DNA of 64,000 bases from Heliocidaris tuberculata (GCA_025618425.1 CM046852.1:817704-881703); one strand, 5' to 3'; shown: positions 45,421 through 57,113, counted from the stretch's first letter. Notes: generated by a model not told the origin, from the sequence alone. Translations and numbers: made by a program.

Positions 45421-45674
45421 TATGCAAGTGACCGGAAATGCCAGACTCATTTTCCCCCATAGACTCAGTGTTAGACTAAAGCGTATGGCCATACGCTTTC
45501 GTAAATGGGAGTATTCATTCATAGATATCTTAATAATAGCATTATATATATATTTTGAAAACCTCTCTATGCCTGGCTATTTATTTATCCTTCTGATCAT
45601 CATTATACAAGACAGGTATCAAAATTCAACAATTTATTAAATCAAGCCTCAACAAAGTTACCGAATCCCTTTAA
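45421..45674 (-). mobile_element. Half copy of the 31890-32307 foldback element
   Basis: Contains GACTAAAGCGTATGGCCATA CGC and ends ACAAAGTTACC...CCCTTTAA, matching the reverse complement of 31890-32145. Confidence 0.75.
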
Positions 45675-46036
45675 TGATGAACAAGAACCATGACAATTGG
45701 ATCACACATTTATCACATTACCATTCGTGAGATATTAGATATAGTGAAAAGATAATTGCGTAAATCAAAGTACATTATTTTTCAAAATTCATGAATATAG
45801 CGATTTGCATATCTATTACAGTACTTCAGGTACATTGTATACAATTATCTATCACCTACGAGCGTAAATAATAAACTTAAGATCATGCTAAACTTTTTAT
45901 GTGTAATTAGAAAAAAAGGAAGGAGGTATTATTTTCAAAGATTAGGAATGTTCAAGAAAATAATTCATGTTAAATCGCTTGGAATGCGAATCTTACGTTC
46001 AGGGAACTGAGTTATAGAGAGTTCGAAAAATTTGAT

Positions 46037-47301
46037 TTACATCACTACTTTGATGAAATACAGTTTGTTCAAACAAGCAAAAGCAAGCATGGTTGGAGAG
46101 AGGGAAACCAGGTAACACCAATAATCATTGAGTATCAGGTTCAATGCATTGAACTGAACTCTCTCCTTCAGTTTCAGACCATCAAGGTCATAGAGCCTGA
46201 TCACCACTTTACAGTTCTTACGATCAACACTGGCTACATACACCCTGTCCTGCTCGTCCACGGTAGCATACAGGTAGACATCGCTTGGAGCTTGTAGAGA
46301 CTTCCCAGCATTCCCATTCCTGTCATAGACTGTCACCATGCTTGGATTGCTGTAATCACATGAACTTGTGATGATCATACCCGCTTTGGTTGCATATGCC
46401 TGGCTTGTGATGTTGTGTCTCGTTGGGACTGTGTGTTTAAGTGTGCTTCCTGTAGGGTCATAGATGTAGACGTGGCTTGTGAAGTGTGTTATAAGGATTT
46501 CATCTGATGGACTTCTGCTTAATTGGAAAGAACTTTTGCCCACTCTGATAGTTGATATCCTGGACCCATTTGGAGAATAGATGTGTACTTCAGTATTACC
46601 CGTCGATATACATAGCGTCCTATCTCTTTGAAACACAAGACCATAACATAAGGCATCGCTTGATACACCTGCATACTGCTGCTGCTGTTTACGATTTGAA
46701 TCAATGATATCTATACCATGTGCATCATAATATCCAATAGCCACACTGTCATCAGAGTATTTGGTCATCCCGTTCATTCCACCCGTTCATTCCACCACGT
46801 ATAGTAAATCACTTTCAACTCGGGATCTGGCTCTATCATTTTCCCAAGATCAAGACAAGTATCATCTGCAGGCTGGAATCTCTTCTTCTGTGCTTTCTCT
46901 GTTATGGCGGCTGCCGAGGTTCGATCAGCAACCTTCTTCAACATGCCTTCCAGCTCCTCACAGAGCAACGTGTGAGCAGATAGACTATCCCTCTCAAGAC
47001 GACCCAGTCTGTCATTAGCCACCAGATCCACCGAACTACAAATGCTTTTGATAGTCTGTCGGTCGTTAGATTTCAGAGCGTTGAGATCGTCATCGAAACT
47101 ACGCTCTAGAGCATTGATTTGCTCAACGAGTATACGTTGATTTTCTTCTAGTTGCTTGGCCTTGGTATGATAGGCTTGGCTGACATCTCCCCGTAGTTTC
47201 TGTATGGCAGTGTGTACTTCAATACGCTGCGACTCCACATTCTGTATGTTCTTCTCCAGTTCTAATTTCTTGTTTGTACAACGTTGGACAAGATCATTCA
47301 C
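46037..47301 (-). pseudogene. TRIM-like gene copy 2, exon 2, frameshifted
   Basis: The acceptor CTATTTTCAG|GTGAATGAT at 47301 matches copy 3. The coiled-coil part (VNDLVQRCTNKKLELEKN...) is open, but the segment linking coiled coil to C-terminal domain is replaced by sequence with a 13-bp direct duplication (CCCGTTCATTCCA on the plus strand at 46769-46781 and 46782-46794). This produces a TGA at 46774-46776. The spliced product would stop at 388 residues, losing the whole propeller-like domain. The rest is open in another frame from 46777 to 46037, so the damage is local. The substituted stretch is 38 nt where copies 1 and 3 have 33. Confidence 0.85.
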
Positions 47302-47360
47302 CTGAAAATAGAAAGTTGTTTTGGTTTTTTTAAAATGAAATGAATGATTCATCCTTTCTC

Positions 47361-47441
47361 ATGGGCCAGAGGGAACACATGCCCCGGGCTGCAATTGAGG
47401 GCGGGGGCGGGGGGGGGGCATAATTCCTAGAAACGACACTG
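47361..47441 (-). mobile_element. Internally deleted hAT-like element in the copy 2 intron
   Basis: One end CCTAGAAACGACACTG, the other GGCCAGAGGGAACACATGCC CCGGGC. Both resemble the termini of the hAT-type element at 3570-4459. The same insertion is at 55268-55355; copy 1 lacks it. Confidence 0.7.
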
Positions 47442-48357
47442 GTTACATGCAGTCATGATGAAACACACGTTACAGTAAATAATTTTTTTAAAGTACAACA
47501 CAGACCTATGTGAAACAGCACCCTGAGTGCGTGACAGAAAAGGAAGAGGTATGGTTGACTTACTCATTTTGGTAATCTAGATGAAATCAATTTTATCTAC
47601 TATATATTTTTTCTTTAATCAATGGTATCCATCATTATCCAAAAAAAAAAGAACTGTAAATGATGAAACTTAGTGAAACTCGTCTTGCTTGAAGTGTACC
47701 AGCGTGAAATATATTTTAATAGTTGATGAAAAAAAGTTCCAGTGGTCATTTCGCCTTCCAGCATTAGTATAGGTAAAATTGATTCCTAGTTTCTCGTCCG
47801 GATATTTTTTTTAAAATAGGAGCTGGGGTTCCATGTTGCTGTACATGAAAATGCTGTAGGGTCAAATTCCACAGAAATTTTCTTCATTTAATTTTATTTG
47901 TACATGCTTTGCAGAGGTTTAAAAAAAAGGTGAAATTGCATTACATTGATGATTTTGCTTCCTCACATTCTTATTTATTATATTTCAGAACAAAAATACA
48001 AAATAATATTTTTTAAAAATTGAGGCTTGCCGAAAAAAGGAAGGAAGAGGGGACGAGAAACTAGTAATTAATTTTATTTGGCCTTAGTGTTCCAATAATC
48101 TATAATAGTATTATGTCCACAAAGGATTCTACACGGATTTACTCGATAAAGCCATTTTTCTTCTTCTTCTTTTTTACACATTTATCACTAAAGCTATACT
48201 ATCATTTTCTGATGTTACAAAATATCAAATGAATTATTGTTATTTTGGCTTAAATTGCGACGATAACAAAGTTGGTGCTAATAATCAGGCCGTAACTTAA
48301 ATAATAATCATAGTATCACAAGAATTAATGTTACTTTCTTTACCCATTTTTTTTACG

Positions 48358-48492
48358 CGGTGTACTGATTACGGCTGCCGGAGCTATAGCCAGGGTAATA
48401 ATATCCAAACCCTTTGGAAGCACATAGGGACGTGATATCATAATGTGATATGCGCTATACAAGAACGGATTATTATTATTATTATTATTACT
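48358..48492 (+). mobile_element. SINE 3' fragment private to the copy 2 intron
   Basis: Contains GTGATATGCGCTATACAAGA ACGG followed by ATT triplets, the standard SINE 3' end here. The aligned copy 3 intron jumps directly from CGCGGTCGATTAATCAC to CTACTAAACGG. Confidence 0.8.
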
Positions 48493-48648
48493 AAACAGTG
48501 AAAGAAAGAAACACCGTTAATGATGAAAAGCGGGTAAAATATTTTTAGTTATTACATCTCATATGAAAATATTATATTCAAATCTAATGTTTGTTTAGTA
48601 TAAGAATACTCGAAATACATGTGGTAAAATGTTATGAGGGAGACTAAC

Positions 48649-49287
48649 CTTAACCTGTAATTCCTTCTCGAAGTCCTCATGTGACTTTATCTTGTAATCA
48701 CGATGACCGATGATTACGCACTTGAAACAGACCTGCACGTTACAATCCTCGCAGAACATATCTTTGTTCTCCTGTTTATGGATCGAGCACTTCTCGGAGG
48801 AATGACCAATGCTGACCTTCCCTTCGGTGATATCCTGTATGGATAGGATCTCATGACCTTCAAAAAGTTCTGCTAGATGTTCATGACAATGAACACATTT
48901 TTCGCACATGTATTTGCTACAGGTTCTGCAGAAGGACATAGCCTGTTCCTGGAGTTTGCAGACAGTGCATTTTTGCCGCGTTTCCAAGACGGAATTGGCT
49001 CCCCCACAATTTTCGTAGTAGTTGTCTACGAGTCCGTTGACCGTCACATTAGATAGAAGATCATCGATGCGGTTTGCTGACAACTTCGTATCTTTCCTAC
49101 AGAGAGGACAGGTCATGTGATCAAGGTCCTGGTGGGCTAGGTCGTATTTCTTGAGGCATTTCCGACAAAAGGTGTGTCCGCAAGAGGTTAGCAGGGTAGC
49201 ATCGTCGAAGATATCAAGACATAGTGGACACGTCAAACCTTGTAAGGCGTTCGGAACTTCGTCTTCTTTCTTCTTCTTGGCAGCCAT
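48649..49287 (-). pseudogene. TRIM-like gene copy 2, exon 1 (RING plus B-boxes)
   Basis: 213 codons, open, starting MAAKKKKEDEVPNALQGL at 49287, donor AAG|GTTAGT at 48649. The C3HC4 RING is nearly identical to copy 3 (CPLCLDIF...CGHTFCRKC...CPLCR), as is the second B-box. The first B-box is very different (CTVCKLQEQAMSFCRTC, KYMCEKCVHCHEH) from the CGECLLxHKRQTLFF type in copies 1 and 3, although its cysteines are kept. The exon is intact. The gene is called a pseudogene only because of the exon 2 break, so a shorter RING/B-box/coiled-coil protein of 388 residues remains possible. Confidence 0.85.
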
Positions 49288-49428
49288 GGCTGCACTAGTA
49301 CGAATATCTAGAAAATTACAGAAAACAGCCTGACTTGCAGATGATCTTGTATTGTAGAAATCAACGCTATGATGTGAAGTTTGTTGTGTCCGAGATGAAT
49401 ATCTGTAGAATATTGATACAACTATATA

Positions 49429-49514
49429 TATTTATAGTCTTCGTATTTTGCTGTTTTACTTGGTTTGATTCTATAAGTCCAAGTCTGCATTAATATTAAT
49501 CATTGAATACGTCA
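49429..49514 (-). promoter_or_regulatory. Promoter of TRIM copy 2: TATA box and CRE half-site
   Basis: TATAAATA on the reverse strand (49429-49436), about 145 bp before the ATG. TGACGT (49509-49514) lies within the block conserved in all three TRIM promoters. Confidence 0.65.
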
Positions 49515-51009
49515 CAACGACAAGAGTTCCCTTCCCAAATGTAAACACACACACATAAAACGTGAGGCATTAATGGTGACGACTACCCAGCCGTATTAAC
49601 AAATCTACAAATTATTCCCTGTACAGCGGTGGGTTTTCCCAGAGATCACCAATTGTACCTTTGACCTGGATCTTATCGCGTGGAATTTTAGGTAGATGGC
49701 GCTGTCATATTCACCCCAGTGATAAACAGTGGGCTTTTCACTTTCAGTATTATCATTATACTATAATCAACAGTGGTGTGTCAAGAAACTGATAACAGGT
49801 GAGGGGGTTGGGGGGGGGGGATAAACCTGCAATAAGAAAGCCCCGCATGCCATAAAAAAGCCAGGGCTACGATGATCTGATTTGTGGCATGATGCCCCAT
49901 TCCACCCCCCCCCCCAATAATAATGATAATAATAATAGTTTCCACAAAAAAAAACACCTGCAACAGAGAAATAAACAAATAGAAAGGAAATGAATTGATG
50001 ATTTAAGTGCCATTTTAAAAATCATATCAATTAACTGAACAAAATATTCTTTGTAATGAAAATAGATTTTAAGAAATGACACAAAACATTTGCTTTCCTG
50101 TAAGCCGAAGATCCACTGGTACTAAAATATTTGGTTAGTTTTGTTCTGGACCGACATAGGGTCGTGGTAGAGGCTGGCTTTGCTCTCAGTTGGATACGTC
50201 ACGGCTTATACATAGAAGAGGGGGGGGGGGCAACAAGAGATAATATTCATTGAACCCACTCCAACTCAAAATTTTCAACATTACGTATCATTCATTGAAA
50301 TAACGGATAAAGACAGTCACATACAATCAACAATTCAGGATATCTAATTTAAAACAAACTATAACCTATAGGATTTAGCTTCCACAGCCGTTACCAACAC
50401 CCGGCACGTACTCTCGAAAAAATAATTAACATCAGGTACCCACTCACTATCTCATTTAAAACAAAATGCACTCTACATTGTAATCACTGCTGTAGCTCCT
50501 GCAGCTATGGCCAACACACACCATATTTTAAGAAATAATGTCCTTTATCAGGTACTCAAATACTACACCTGGGTCAGGAAAGGCAACTGTCGATATGCAC
50601 CGCGAAGGAATTCGAAACCTCAATAACGAATTAAAAGCGACATGAATAATTCATTCCCGTCATCATTCTCATCGTTATCATCATCATTATCATTGTCATC
50701 CACGTCACGATTATCAATATACATCAGTTCACTAACTATTCAAAGAATACGACATGAAGACACATTTATGAGAATATACCGCTTAGATTTAATAGCGTTA
50801 TCAATGTAGCCTTCCATTGAGTATAATTAGGAAAATGTTTGATATTAAATGCAAATATTATTATGCCATTCGTGAGATGAATGATAATAATATAATTATG
50901 AACAGATTTTAATATTGATATCTATCATCATTACCGTCTACATTACCATTAATTCCCTCTTCTGCTTTCATCTTCCTCCTATTAATCATCTTTATTGTGT
51001 TCAGTATCA
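49515..51009. repeat. Duplication unit B, 5' flank of TRIM copy 2
   Basis: Continues promoter-homologous blocks to about 49760, then G- and C-runs (49800-49915). Sequence to 50990 is almost the same as 57340-58750 in unit C. The bases 49918-49960 are missing in C. No gene. Confidence 0.8.
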
Positions 51010-51900
51010 TCATTTTTCAATTTTAAAGAAATAAGTCGAGTGTCTAATACTAAATTTCTAAGAGTAATTGTTGATGAAAAATTATCTTGGAACCACCATG
51101 TAAATTATATATGTAACACCTTAGATAAAAATATTGGGATTTTGTATAGATTGCAGTTCTTGCCACAAACTGTTTTGAAAATGTTGTACCATTCTCTTGT
51201 TTCTTCCCATATAAACTATTGCAATATTTTGGGGGGTTTTACTTCTAAAAGAAATATTGAACGAATTCATAAACTACAGAAACGTGAAATTCGCCTCATC
51301 ACACATTCCCCGTATCTTTCATCCAGTTAACCCTTATTTAAGAAAATGCAAATCGTACCTATCCATGAATTATTAACACCAGATACCGCAATTTTCATGT
51401 TCAAACTATCTAACAACCTTCTCCCTTTGGTTTATAAAGACTACTTCACTCTTAATTGTTTTATTCACAATAACAATACTAGGAATGCGCAAAATATCCA
51501 TCTTCCTTTAAATCGCACATCGGTAACACAAAATTCAATCTTTTATAATGGCCCAATCCTTTGGAATAGCCGCCCAACTAAATTTAGGAATAGTAAGACT
51601 GTAAAACAATTCAAACGATCTTATAAGCGACAACTTCTTGATTCACAATGTTAAATGTACTAGATTATGGTATATGTTTCCCCCTCTTTTCTTCCATTCT
51701 TTCTTTAGTGTTTTGAACTTCTGTACACTTGATATTCTATCGTTTCTTATAATTCTGTTTTATGTACTCTGTATGAAGGGGTCATTTTTAACAAGTCTAT
51801 TTGTGTTTTCCATGATCCCGCCACTATTATTTATTATACTGATTTGTACTAATTTTTTGTAATATGTTTTTTATGGTGGAAATAAATGATTGATTGATTA
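51010..51900 (+). mobile_element. 5'-truncated non-LTR retrotransposon (LINE), copy in unit B
   Basis: The frame from about 51016 encodes the end of a reverse transcriptase (SNTKFLRVIVDEKLSWNHHV, NIGILYRLQFLPQ, LYHSLVSSHINYCNI) and the C-terminal segment after it (FKLSNNLLPLVYKDYF, YNGPILWNSRP). A TAA at about 51327-51329 interrupts it. The element ends in TGATTGATTGATTAA, a short-repeat 3' end seen in CR1/L2-type LINEs. It is absent at the matching place in unit A (near 40120). Confidence 0.85.
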
Positions 51901-52279
51901 ATTCATTAATCTTAGCATTTTCATCTCAGTAACCACCATACAACAGATGGACATTACATTTGAAATGACAGCATAGCTTTCAAGATCAAGTTCAACCTTA
52001 AGTTCAATAAAGTTATAATAAACATGATAAATGGTAAATTTCAAGATCGCAAACGTGATTTTGAATGAACGAGGAAAACATGCTTAAAACAGCATATGAT
52101 GCAATAAATAGTATCCGAAAACAATGATTATTCAAATATATCAGCTAATATATTGTAATGGTGCTTCGCACAATTTACTTTAAAAAAAATCGTCATATCT
52201 GAAATGAGTTTATTTGATATTGTTCTATATCATGATATATTAATATTGACAATCATAATTTAGATGTTTACATATTTGA

Positions 52280-52378
52280 AACAATGTAGTAGTCGTAGTA
52301 ACAGCAGCAGTAGTAGTAGTAATATAGTAGCAGTGGTTGTATAGTAGTAGTAGTACTAGTACTAGTAGTAGTCGTAGT

Positions 52379-52415
<37 letters not shown>

Positions 52416-52416
52416 C

Positions 52417-52448
<32 letters not shown>

Positions 52449-52566
52449 CAGTAGTAGTAGAAGTAGCAGTAGTAGTAGCAGTAGTAGTAGTAGTAGTAGT
52501 TACTAGCAGTAGTGGTAGTGGTAGTGGTAGTAGTAGAAGTAGTAGTTATAATAGTAGTAGTAGTAA

Positions 52567-52616
<50 letters not shown>

Positions 52617-52624
52617 ATAGTAGC

Positions 52625-52677
<53 letters not shown>

Positions 52678-52680
52678 ATT
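52280..52680. repeat. (TAG/CAG)n array, unit B
   Basis: About 400 bases of TAG triplets with CAG runs. The long Ser, Val, Thr and Tyr frames on both strands are artefacts. Confidence 0.95.
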
Positions 52681-53269
52681 TTATTCGGAAAAAATAACAT
52701 TTTAACCACATAGCTTTATTGTGGCTAAAGGTTTAGCTGAATTTAGTACATTATTGTGTACACATCCTTGTTACATAGCGGATATTATACAACTCAGTAC
52801 ATGAAGTAACGATCCAGAAAATGAATTGTACCAGTAAACATTATGTGGATCAGACTTTGCTGCTAATATACGCACCATAAGAGAGAACTTGCGAATTTTT
52901 ATGGTTTGAAATATCGTTGAAAAGCAATTGTACGTTTCGAACTTTCATCAATACCTTAACAAACATTCTATGATAAACATTGATTATATAATTGTAAACA
53001 GCAGTCATGATAATAATGATCATGTGAATAACTATTTTTATATGACGTCATTATCATCATCATCATCTCACAAATAAAGATGAAGGTTTCTTAACGATTT
53101 CTATTTAGATTAGTCGAGCATGCGTTATGTATTTTTCTAATCTGTTTTGCAAATGAATATATCTCTTTTTTATCTAATACATTTCTTTTATGACTGCCCA
53201 TGTCTTTCGAGATCAGTCATTGCATTCCACATGTAGGGTTGATATATTCTTTCAACAATATATCACAGC

Positions 53270-53440
53270 GTCTAAATCACTTGACTTCTCTCTCTCTCTC
53301 TCTCTCTCTTTGCTACTTCTCACCTATTTCCTATCATTTCCTATCAAACTCTCTTTTCTTTTTTACCTCATTTCTCTCTATTTCTCTCCTTCTTTTTCCC
53401 CTGTCTCTCTCTCTCTCTCTCCCTCTCTCTCCCTCTTCAT
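53270..53440. repeat. CT-rich tract, unit B
   Basis: CT repeats at 53286-53310 and 53402-53435. Unit B diverges from C just before this, at about 53240. Confidence 0.85.
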
Positions 53441-53747
53441 ATTTGATTTTTAAAATGTCACTCCTAAAAAGGTCAATTTATGTTTAGAGGCATCTGTTTC
53501 CTGAAATTACTATAAGCTTAGCAATGGTAAAGGTAACAAAATTACCACTGGGATTAATGACAATAATGACAATCGGAATACATCGTATCACTTTAGCATT
53601 CGCCGCATAATAAATCTAACAACAATATTATGAATTAAAACGAATATGTGTACAAACATTTTCAAGAATATAGCGATTTTCAAAGCTTTTAACACCGAGT
53701 TACAGTTTAAATCAGCAAAACGGTATACAGTATACAGTATAAAACAT

Positions 53748-53753
53748 TTTATT
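53748..53753 (-). terminator. Polyadenylation signal, TRIM copy 3
   Basis: AATAAA on the reverse strand, about 190 bp after the stop codon. Confidence 0.55.
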
Positions 53754-53943
53754 GAAGGACGAGCTAAAGTTTTATTTCTATAGTGATGTTCATGCTCATC
53801 TTTCGTGTTGTTATTTTGATTAGAAGTATATAACTTTACCCAAGAACTATTCAGAGTTACAAATATAATGCACTTTTGTATAAATTGAGATACGAATCGT
53901 AAATATAAAGGGTATGTGATAGAGAGTTCGGGAATATCGGGAT

Positions 53944-55209
53944 TTACATCATCACTTTAATGAAATACAGTTTCTTATCACAAACAAAAGCAAGCATGGT
54001 TGGAGAGAGGGAAACCAGGTAAGACCAATTTTTATTCAGGAACAGGTTCAATGCATTGAACTGAACTCTCTCCTTCAGGTTCAGACCATCAAGGTCATAG
54101 AGCCTTATCACTATGTTACTGTTCTTACGATCAACACTGGCTACATACACCCTGTCCTGCTCGTCCACGGTAGCATACAGGTAGACATCGCTTGGTGCGC
54201 GTAGAGACTTCCCAGCATTCCCATCCCTGTCATAGACCGTCACCATGCTTGGATTGCTGTGAAAGCATGAACTTGTGACAATCAAACCCGCCTTGGTTGA
54301 ATATGCCTGGAACGTGGCTTTGTGTTTTGTTGGGACTGTGTGTTTGAGTGTGCTTCCTGTCGGGTCATAGATGTAGACGTGGCTTGTGAAGTCTGTTATA
54401 AGGATTTCATCTGATGGACTTCTGCTTAACCGCAAAGAAATTTTGCCCATTACGATAGTTGATATCCTGGACCCATTTGGAGAATAGATGTGTGCTTCAC
54501 CGGTACCCATCGATATACATAGTGTCCTATCTCTTTGAAACACAAGACCATAACACATGGCACCGCGAGGTATGTTTGAATACTGCTGCTGTTTACCATT
54601 TGAATCAATGATATCTATACCATGTGCATTATGATATCCAATAGCCACACTATCATCAGAGTATTTGGTCATCACACTCATTTCTTCACGTAAATCCACA
54701 CATTGAATCACTTTTACCTCGGGATCTGGTTCTGTGATGTTCCCAATATCAAGACAAGTATTATCTGCAGGCTGGAATCTCTTCTTCTGTGCTTTCTCTG
54801 TTATGGCGGCTGCAGAAGTTTGATCAGTAACCTTCTTCAACATGCATTCCAGCTCCTCACAGAGCAACGCGTGAGCAGATAGACTATCCCTCTCAAGACG
54901 ACCCAGTCTGTCATTAGCCACCAGATCCATCGAACTACAAATGCTTTTGATAGTCTGTCGGTCGTTGGATTTCAGAGCGTTGAGATCGTCATCGAAACTA
55001 CGCTCTAGATCATCGATTTGCTCAACGAGTATACGTTGATTTTCTCTAGTTGCTTGGCTGCTTGGATGATAGGCTTGGTATGACTTGCTGACATCTTCCC
55101 GTAGTTTCTGTATGGCAGTGTGTACTTCACTACGCTGCGACTCCACATTCTGCATGTTCTTCTCCAGTTCTGATTTCTTGGCTGTACAACGTTGGACAAG
55201 ATCATTCAC
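53944..55209 (-). CDS. TRIM-like gene copy 3, exon 2 (coiled coil plus C-terminal domain)
   Basis: 422 codons including stop, joined in phase 0 to exon 1 (acceptor CTATTTTCAG|GTG), giving residues 215-635. Residues about 215-340 are heptad-rich (VNDLVQRC...SELEKNMQNV), a coiled coil for dimerisation. A KKRFQPAD linker follows. Residues about 370-635 carry repeated strand motifs (SVAIGYHNAHGIDII, LVFQRDRTLCIS, HVYIYDPTGSTL, VTVYDRDGN, RLYDLDGLNLKERVQF), pointing to an NHL-like beta-propeller (inferred fold). Around residues 234-245 the sequence SKSYQAYHPSSQATREN differs from copies 1 and 2 (SQAYHTKAKQLEEN) because of two compensating small indels that put a short stretch in another frame. The exon is otherwise undamaged. 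Confidence 0.9.
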   Translation of the reverse strand: MNDLVQRCTAKKSELEKNMQNVESQRSEVHTAIQKLREDVSKSYQAYHPSSQATRENQRILVEQIDDLERSFDDDLNALKSNDRQTIKSICSSMDLVANDRLGRLERDSLSAHALLCEELECMLKKVTDQTSAAAITEKAQKKRFQPADNTCLDIGNITEPDPEVKVIQCVDLREEMSVMTKYSDDSVAIGYHNAHGIDIIDSNGKQQQYSNIPRGAMCYGLVFQRDRTLCISMGTGEAHIYSPNGSRISTIVMGKISLRLSRSPSDEILITDFTSHVYIYDPTGSTLKHTVPTKHKATFQAYSTKAGLIVTSSCFHSNPSMVTVYDRDGNAGKSLRAPSDVYLYATVDEQDRVYVASVDRKNSNIVIRLYDLDGLNLKERVQFNALNLFLNKNWSYLVSLSPTMLAFVCDKKLYFIKVMM

Positions 55210-56471
55210 CTGAAAATAGAAGGTTGTTTTGTTTTTTTAAAGTAAAATGAATGATTCATCCTTTCTCATGGGCCAGAGGGAACACATGCCCCGGGCTGCA
55301 ATTGAGGGCGGGGGGGGGGGGGGGGGGGGGCGTATAATTCCCAGATGCGTCACTGGTTACAGTCATGATGAAACATGATACATGTTACAGTAAATCATTT
55401 TTTAAAGTACAATCTAGACCTATGTGAAACAGCACCCTCAGTGCGTCACAGAAAAGGAAGAGGTATGGTTGACTTACTCATCGTTGTAATCTAGATGAAA
55501 TCAATTTTATCTACTATATTGATTTTTTTTTTATCAATGGTGTCCATCATTATCAAAAAGAACAAACTGTAAATGATGAAACTTAGTGAAACTCGTCTTG
55601 CTTGAAGTGTACCAGCGTGAAAGATATTTTAATAGTTGATTAAAAAAAAGTTCCAGTGGTCTATTTCGTCTTCCAGCAATAGTATAGTTAAAATTGATTC
55701 CTAGTTTCTCGTCCGGATATTTTTTTTTTAAATGAGGAGCTAGGGTTCCATGTTGCTGTACATGAAAATGCTGCTGGGTCAAATTCCACAGAAATTTTCT
55801 TCATTCAATTTTATTTGTACAATGCTTTGCAGAGGTTTAAAAAAAGAGTGAAATTGCATTACATTGATGATTTTGCTTCACCACATTCTTATTTATTATA
55901 TTTCAGAACAAAAATACAAAATAATATTTTTAGAAATTGAGGCTTGCTGAAAAAAGGAAGGAAGAGGGGACGAGAAACTAGTAATTAATTTTATTTGGCC
56001 TTAGTGTTCCAATACTCTATTATAGTATTATGTCCACAAACGATTCTACACGGACTAACTCGGTAAAGCCACTTTTCTTCTTCTTCTTCTAGACAGTTCT
56101 TTTTTCTTTTTTTTTTACATTTATCACTAAAGCTATACTATAATTTTCTGATGTTACAAAATATCAAATGAATTATTGTTATTTGGGCTTAAATTGCGAC
56201 GATAACAACATTGGTGGTAATAATCAGGTCGTAACTTAGATAATAATCATAGTATCACAAGAATTAACGTTACTTTCTTTACCCATTTCTTTACGCGGTC
56301 GATTAATCACCTACTAAACGGTGAAAGAAAGAAACACCGTTAATGATGAAAAGCGGGTAAAATATTTTTATTCATTACATCTCATATGAAAATATTATAT
56401 TCAAATCTACTGTTTGTTTAGTATAAGCATACTCCAATGACATGTGGTAAAACGTTATGAGGGAGACTAAC
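55210..56471 (-). other. Intron of TRIM copy 3
   Basis: GT-AG, 1262 bp, phase 0. Closely similar to the copy 2 intron, with the hAT-like insertion at 55268-55355 (expanded G-run) but no SINE. Confidence 0.85.
55268..55355 (-). mobile_element. Internally deleted hAT-like element in the copy 3 intron
   Basis: Ends GGCCAGAGGGAACACATGCC and CCCAGATGCGTCACTG, at the same place as in the copy 2 intron. Confidence 0.7.
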
Positions 56472-57113
56472 CTTAACCTGTAATTCCTTCTCGAAGTCTT
56501 CATGTGACTTTATCTTGTGATCACGATGACCGATGATCACGCACTTGAAACAGACGTGCACCTTACAATCCTCGCAGAACATATCTTTGTTCTCCTGTTT
56601 ATGGATCAAGCACTTCTCTGCTAAGGAACGACCAATGCTGACCTTCCCTTCGGTGATATCCTGTATGGATATGATCTCATGACCTCCAAAGAATAGCGTT
56701 TGCCGTTTATGAGAAAGTAAGCACTCTCCACACAAAAATGCGTCGCAGGTACTGCAATAAGACACAGCTTCCCCCTGCACTGTGCAGACATTGCATTTCT
56801 GTTGCATCTCCAGGATGGCATTGGCTCCTCCACATTTTTCGTGGTAGTTGTCTACGAGTCCGTTGATGGACACATTGGATAGGAGGTCATCGACGCGGTT
56901 TGCTGACAACTTCGTATCTTTCCTACAGAGAGGACAGGTCATGTGATCAAGGTCCTGGTGGGATAGGTCGTATTTCTTGAGGCATTTCCGACAAAAGGTG
57001 TGTCCGCAAGAGGTTAGAAGGGTAGCATCGTCGAAGATATCAAGACATAGTGGACACGTCAAACCTTGTAGGGCGTTCGGAACTTCCTCTTCTTCCTTCT
57101 TCTTGGCAGCCAT
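56472..57113 (-). CDS. TRIM-like gene copy 3, exon 1 (RING plus two B-boxes)
   Basis: 214 codons from ATG 57113 (MAAKKKEEEEVPNALQGL), donor AAG|GTTAGT at 56472. The frame is open 43 codons further upstream, but copies 1 and 2 support this start. RING residues C20, C23, C36, H38, C41, C44, C60 and C63 match C3HC4. B-box 1 spans about 107-145 (CNVC...CDAFLCGECLLSHKRQ) and B-box 2 about 168-204 (CLIHKQENKDMFCEDC...CVIIGHRDHK). With exon 2 this gives an intact 635-residue protein, expected to be a cytoplasmic RING E3 ubiquitin ligase. Substrate and pathway are unknown; an immune role is common for expanded TRIM families but is not shown here. Confidence 0.92.

Larger units (their letters stand above)
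47302..48648 (-). other. Intron of TRIM copy 2
   Basis: GT-AG, 1347 bp, phase 0. Contains the short hAT-like insertion at 47361-47441, shared with copy 3, and a SINE 3' fragment at about 48358-48492, absent from copy 3. Confidence 0.85.
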
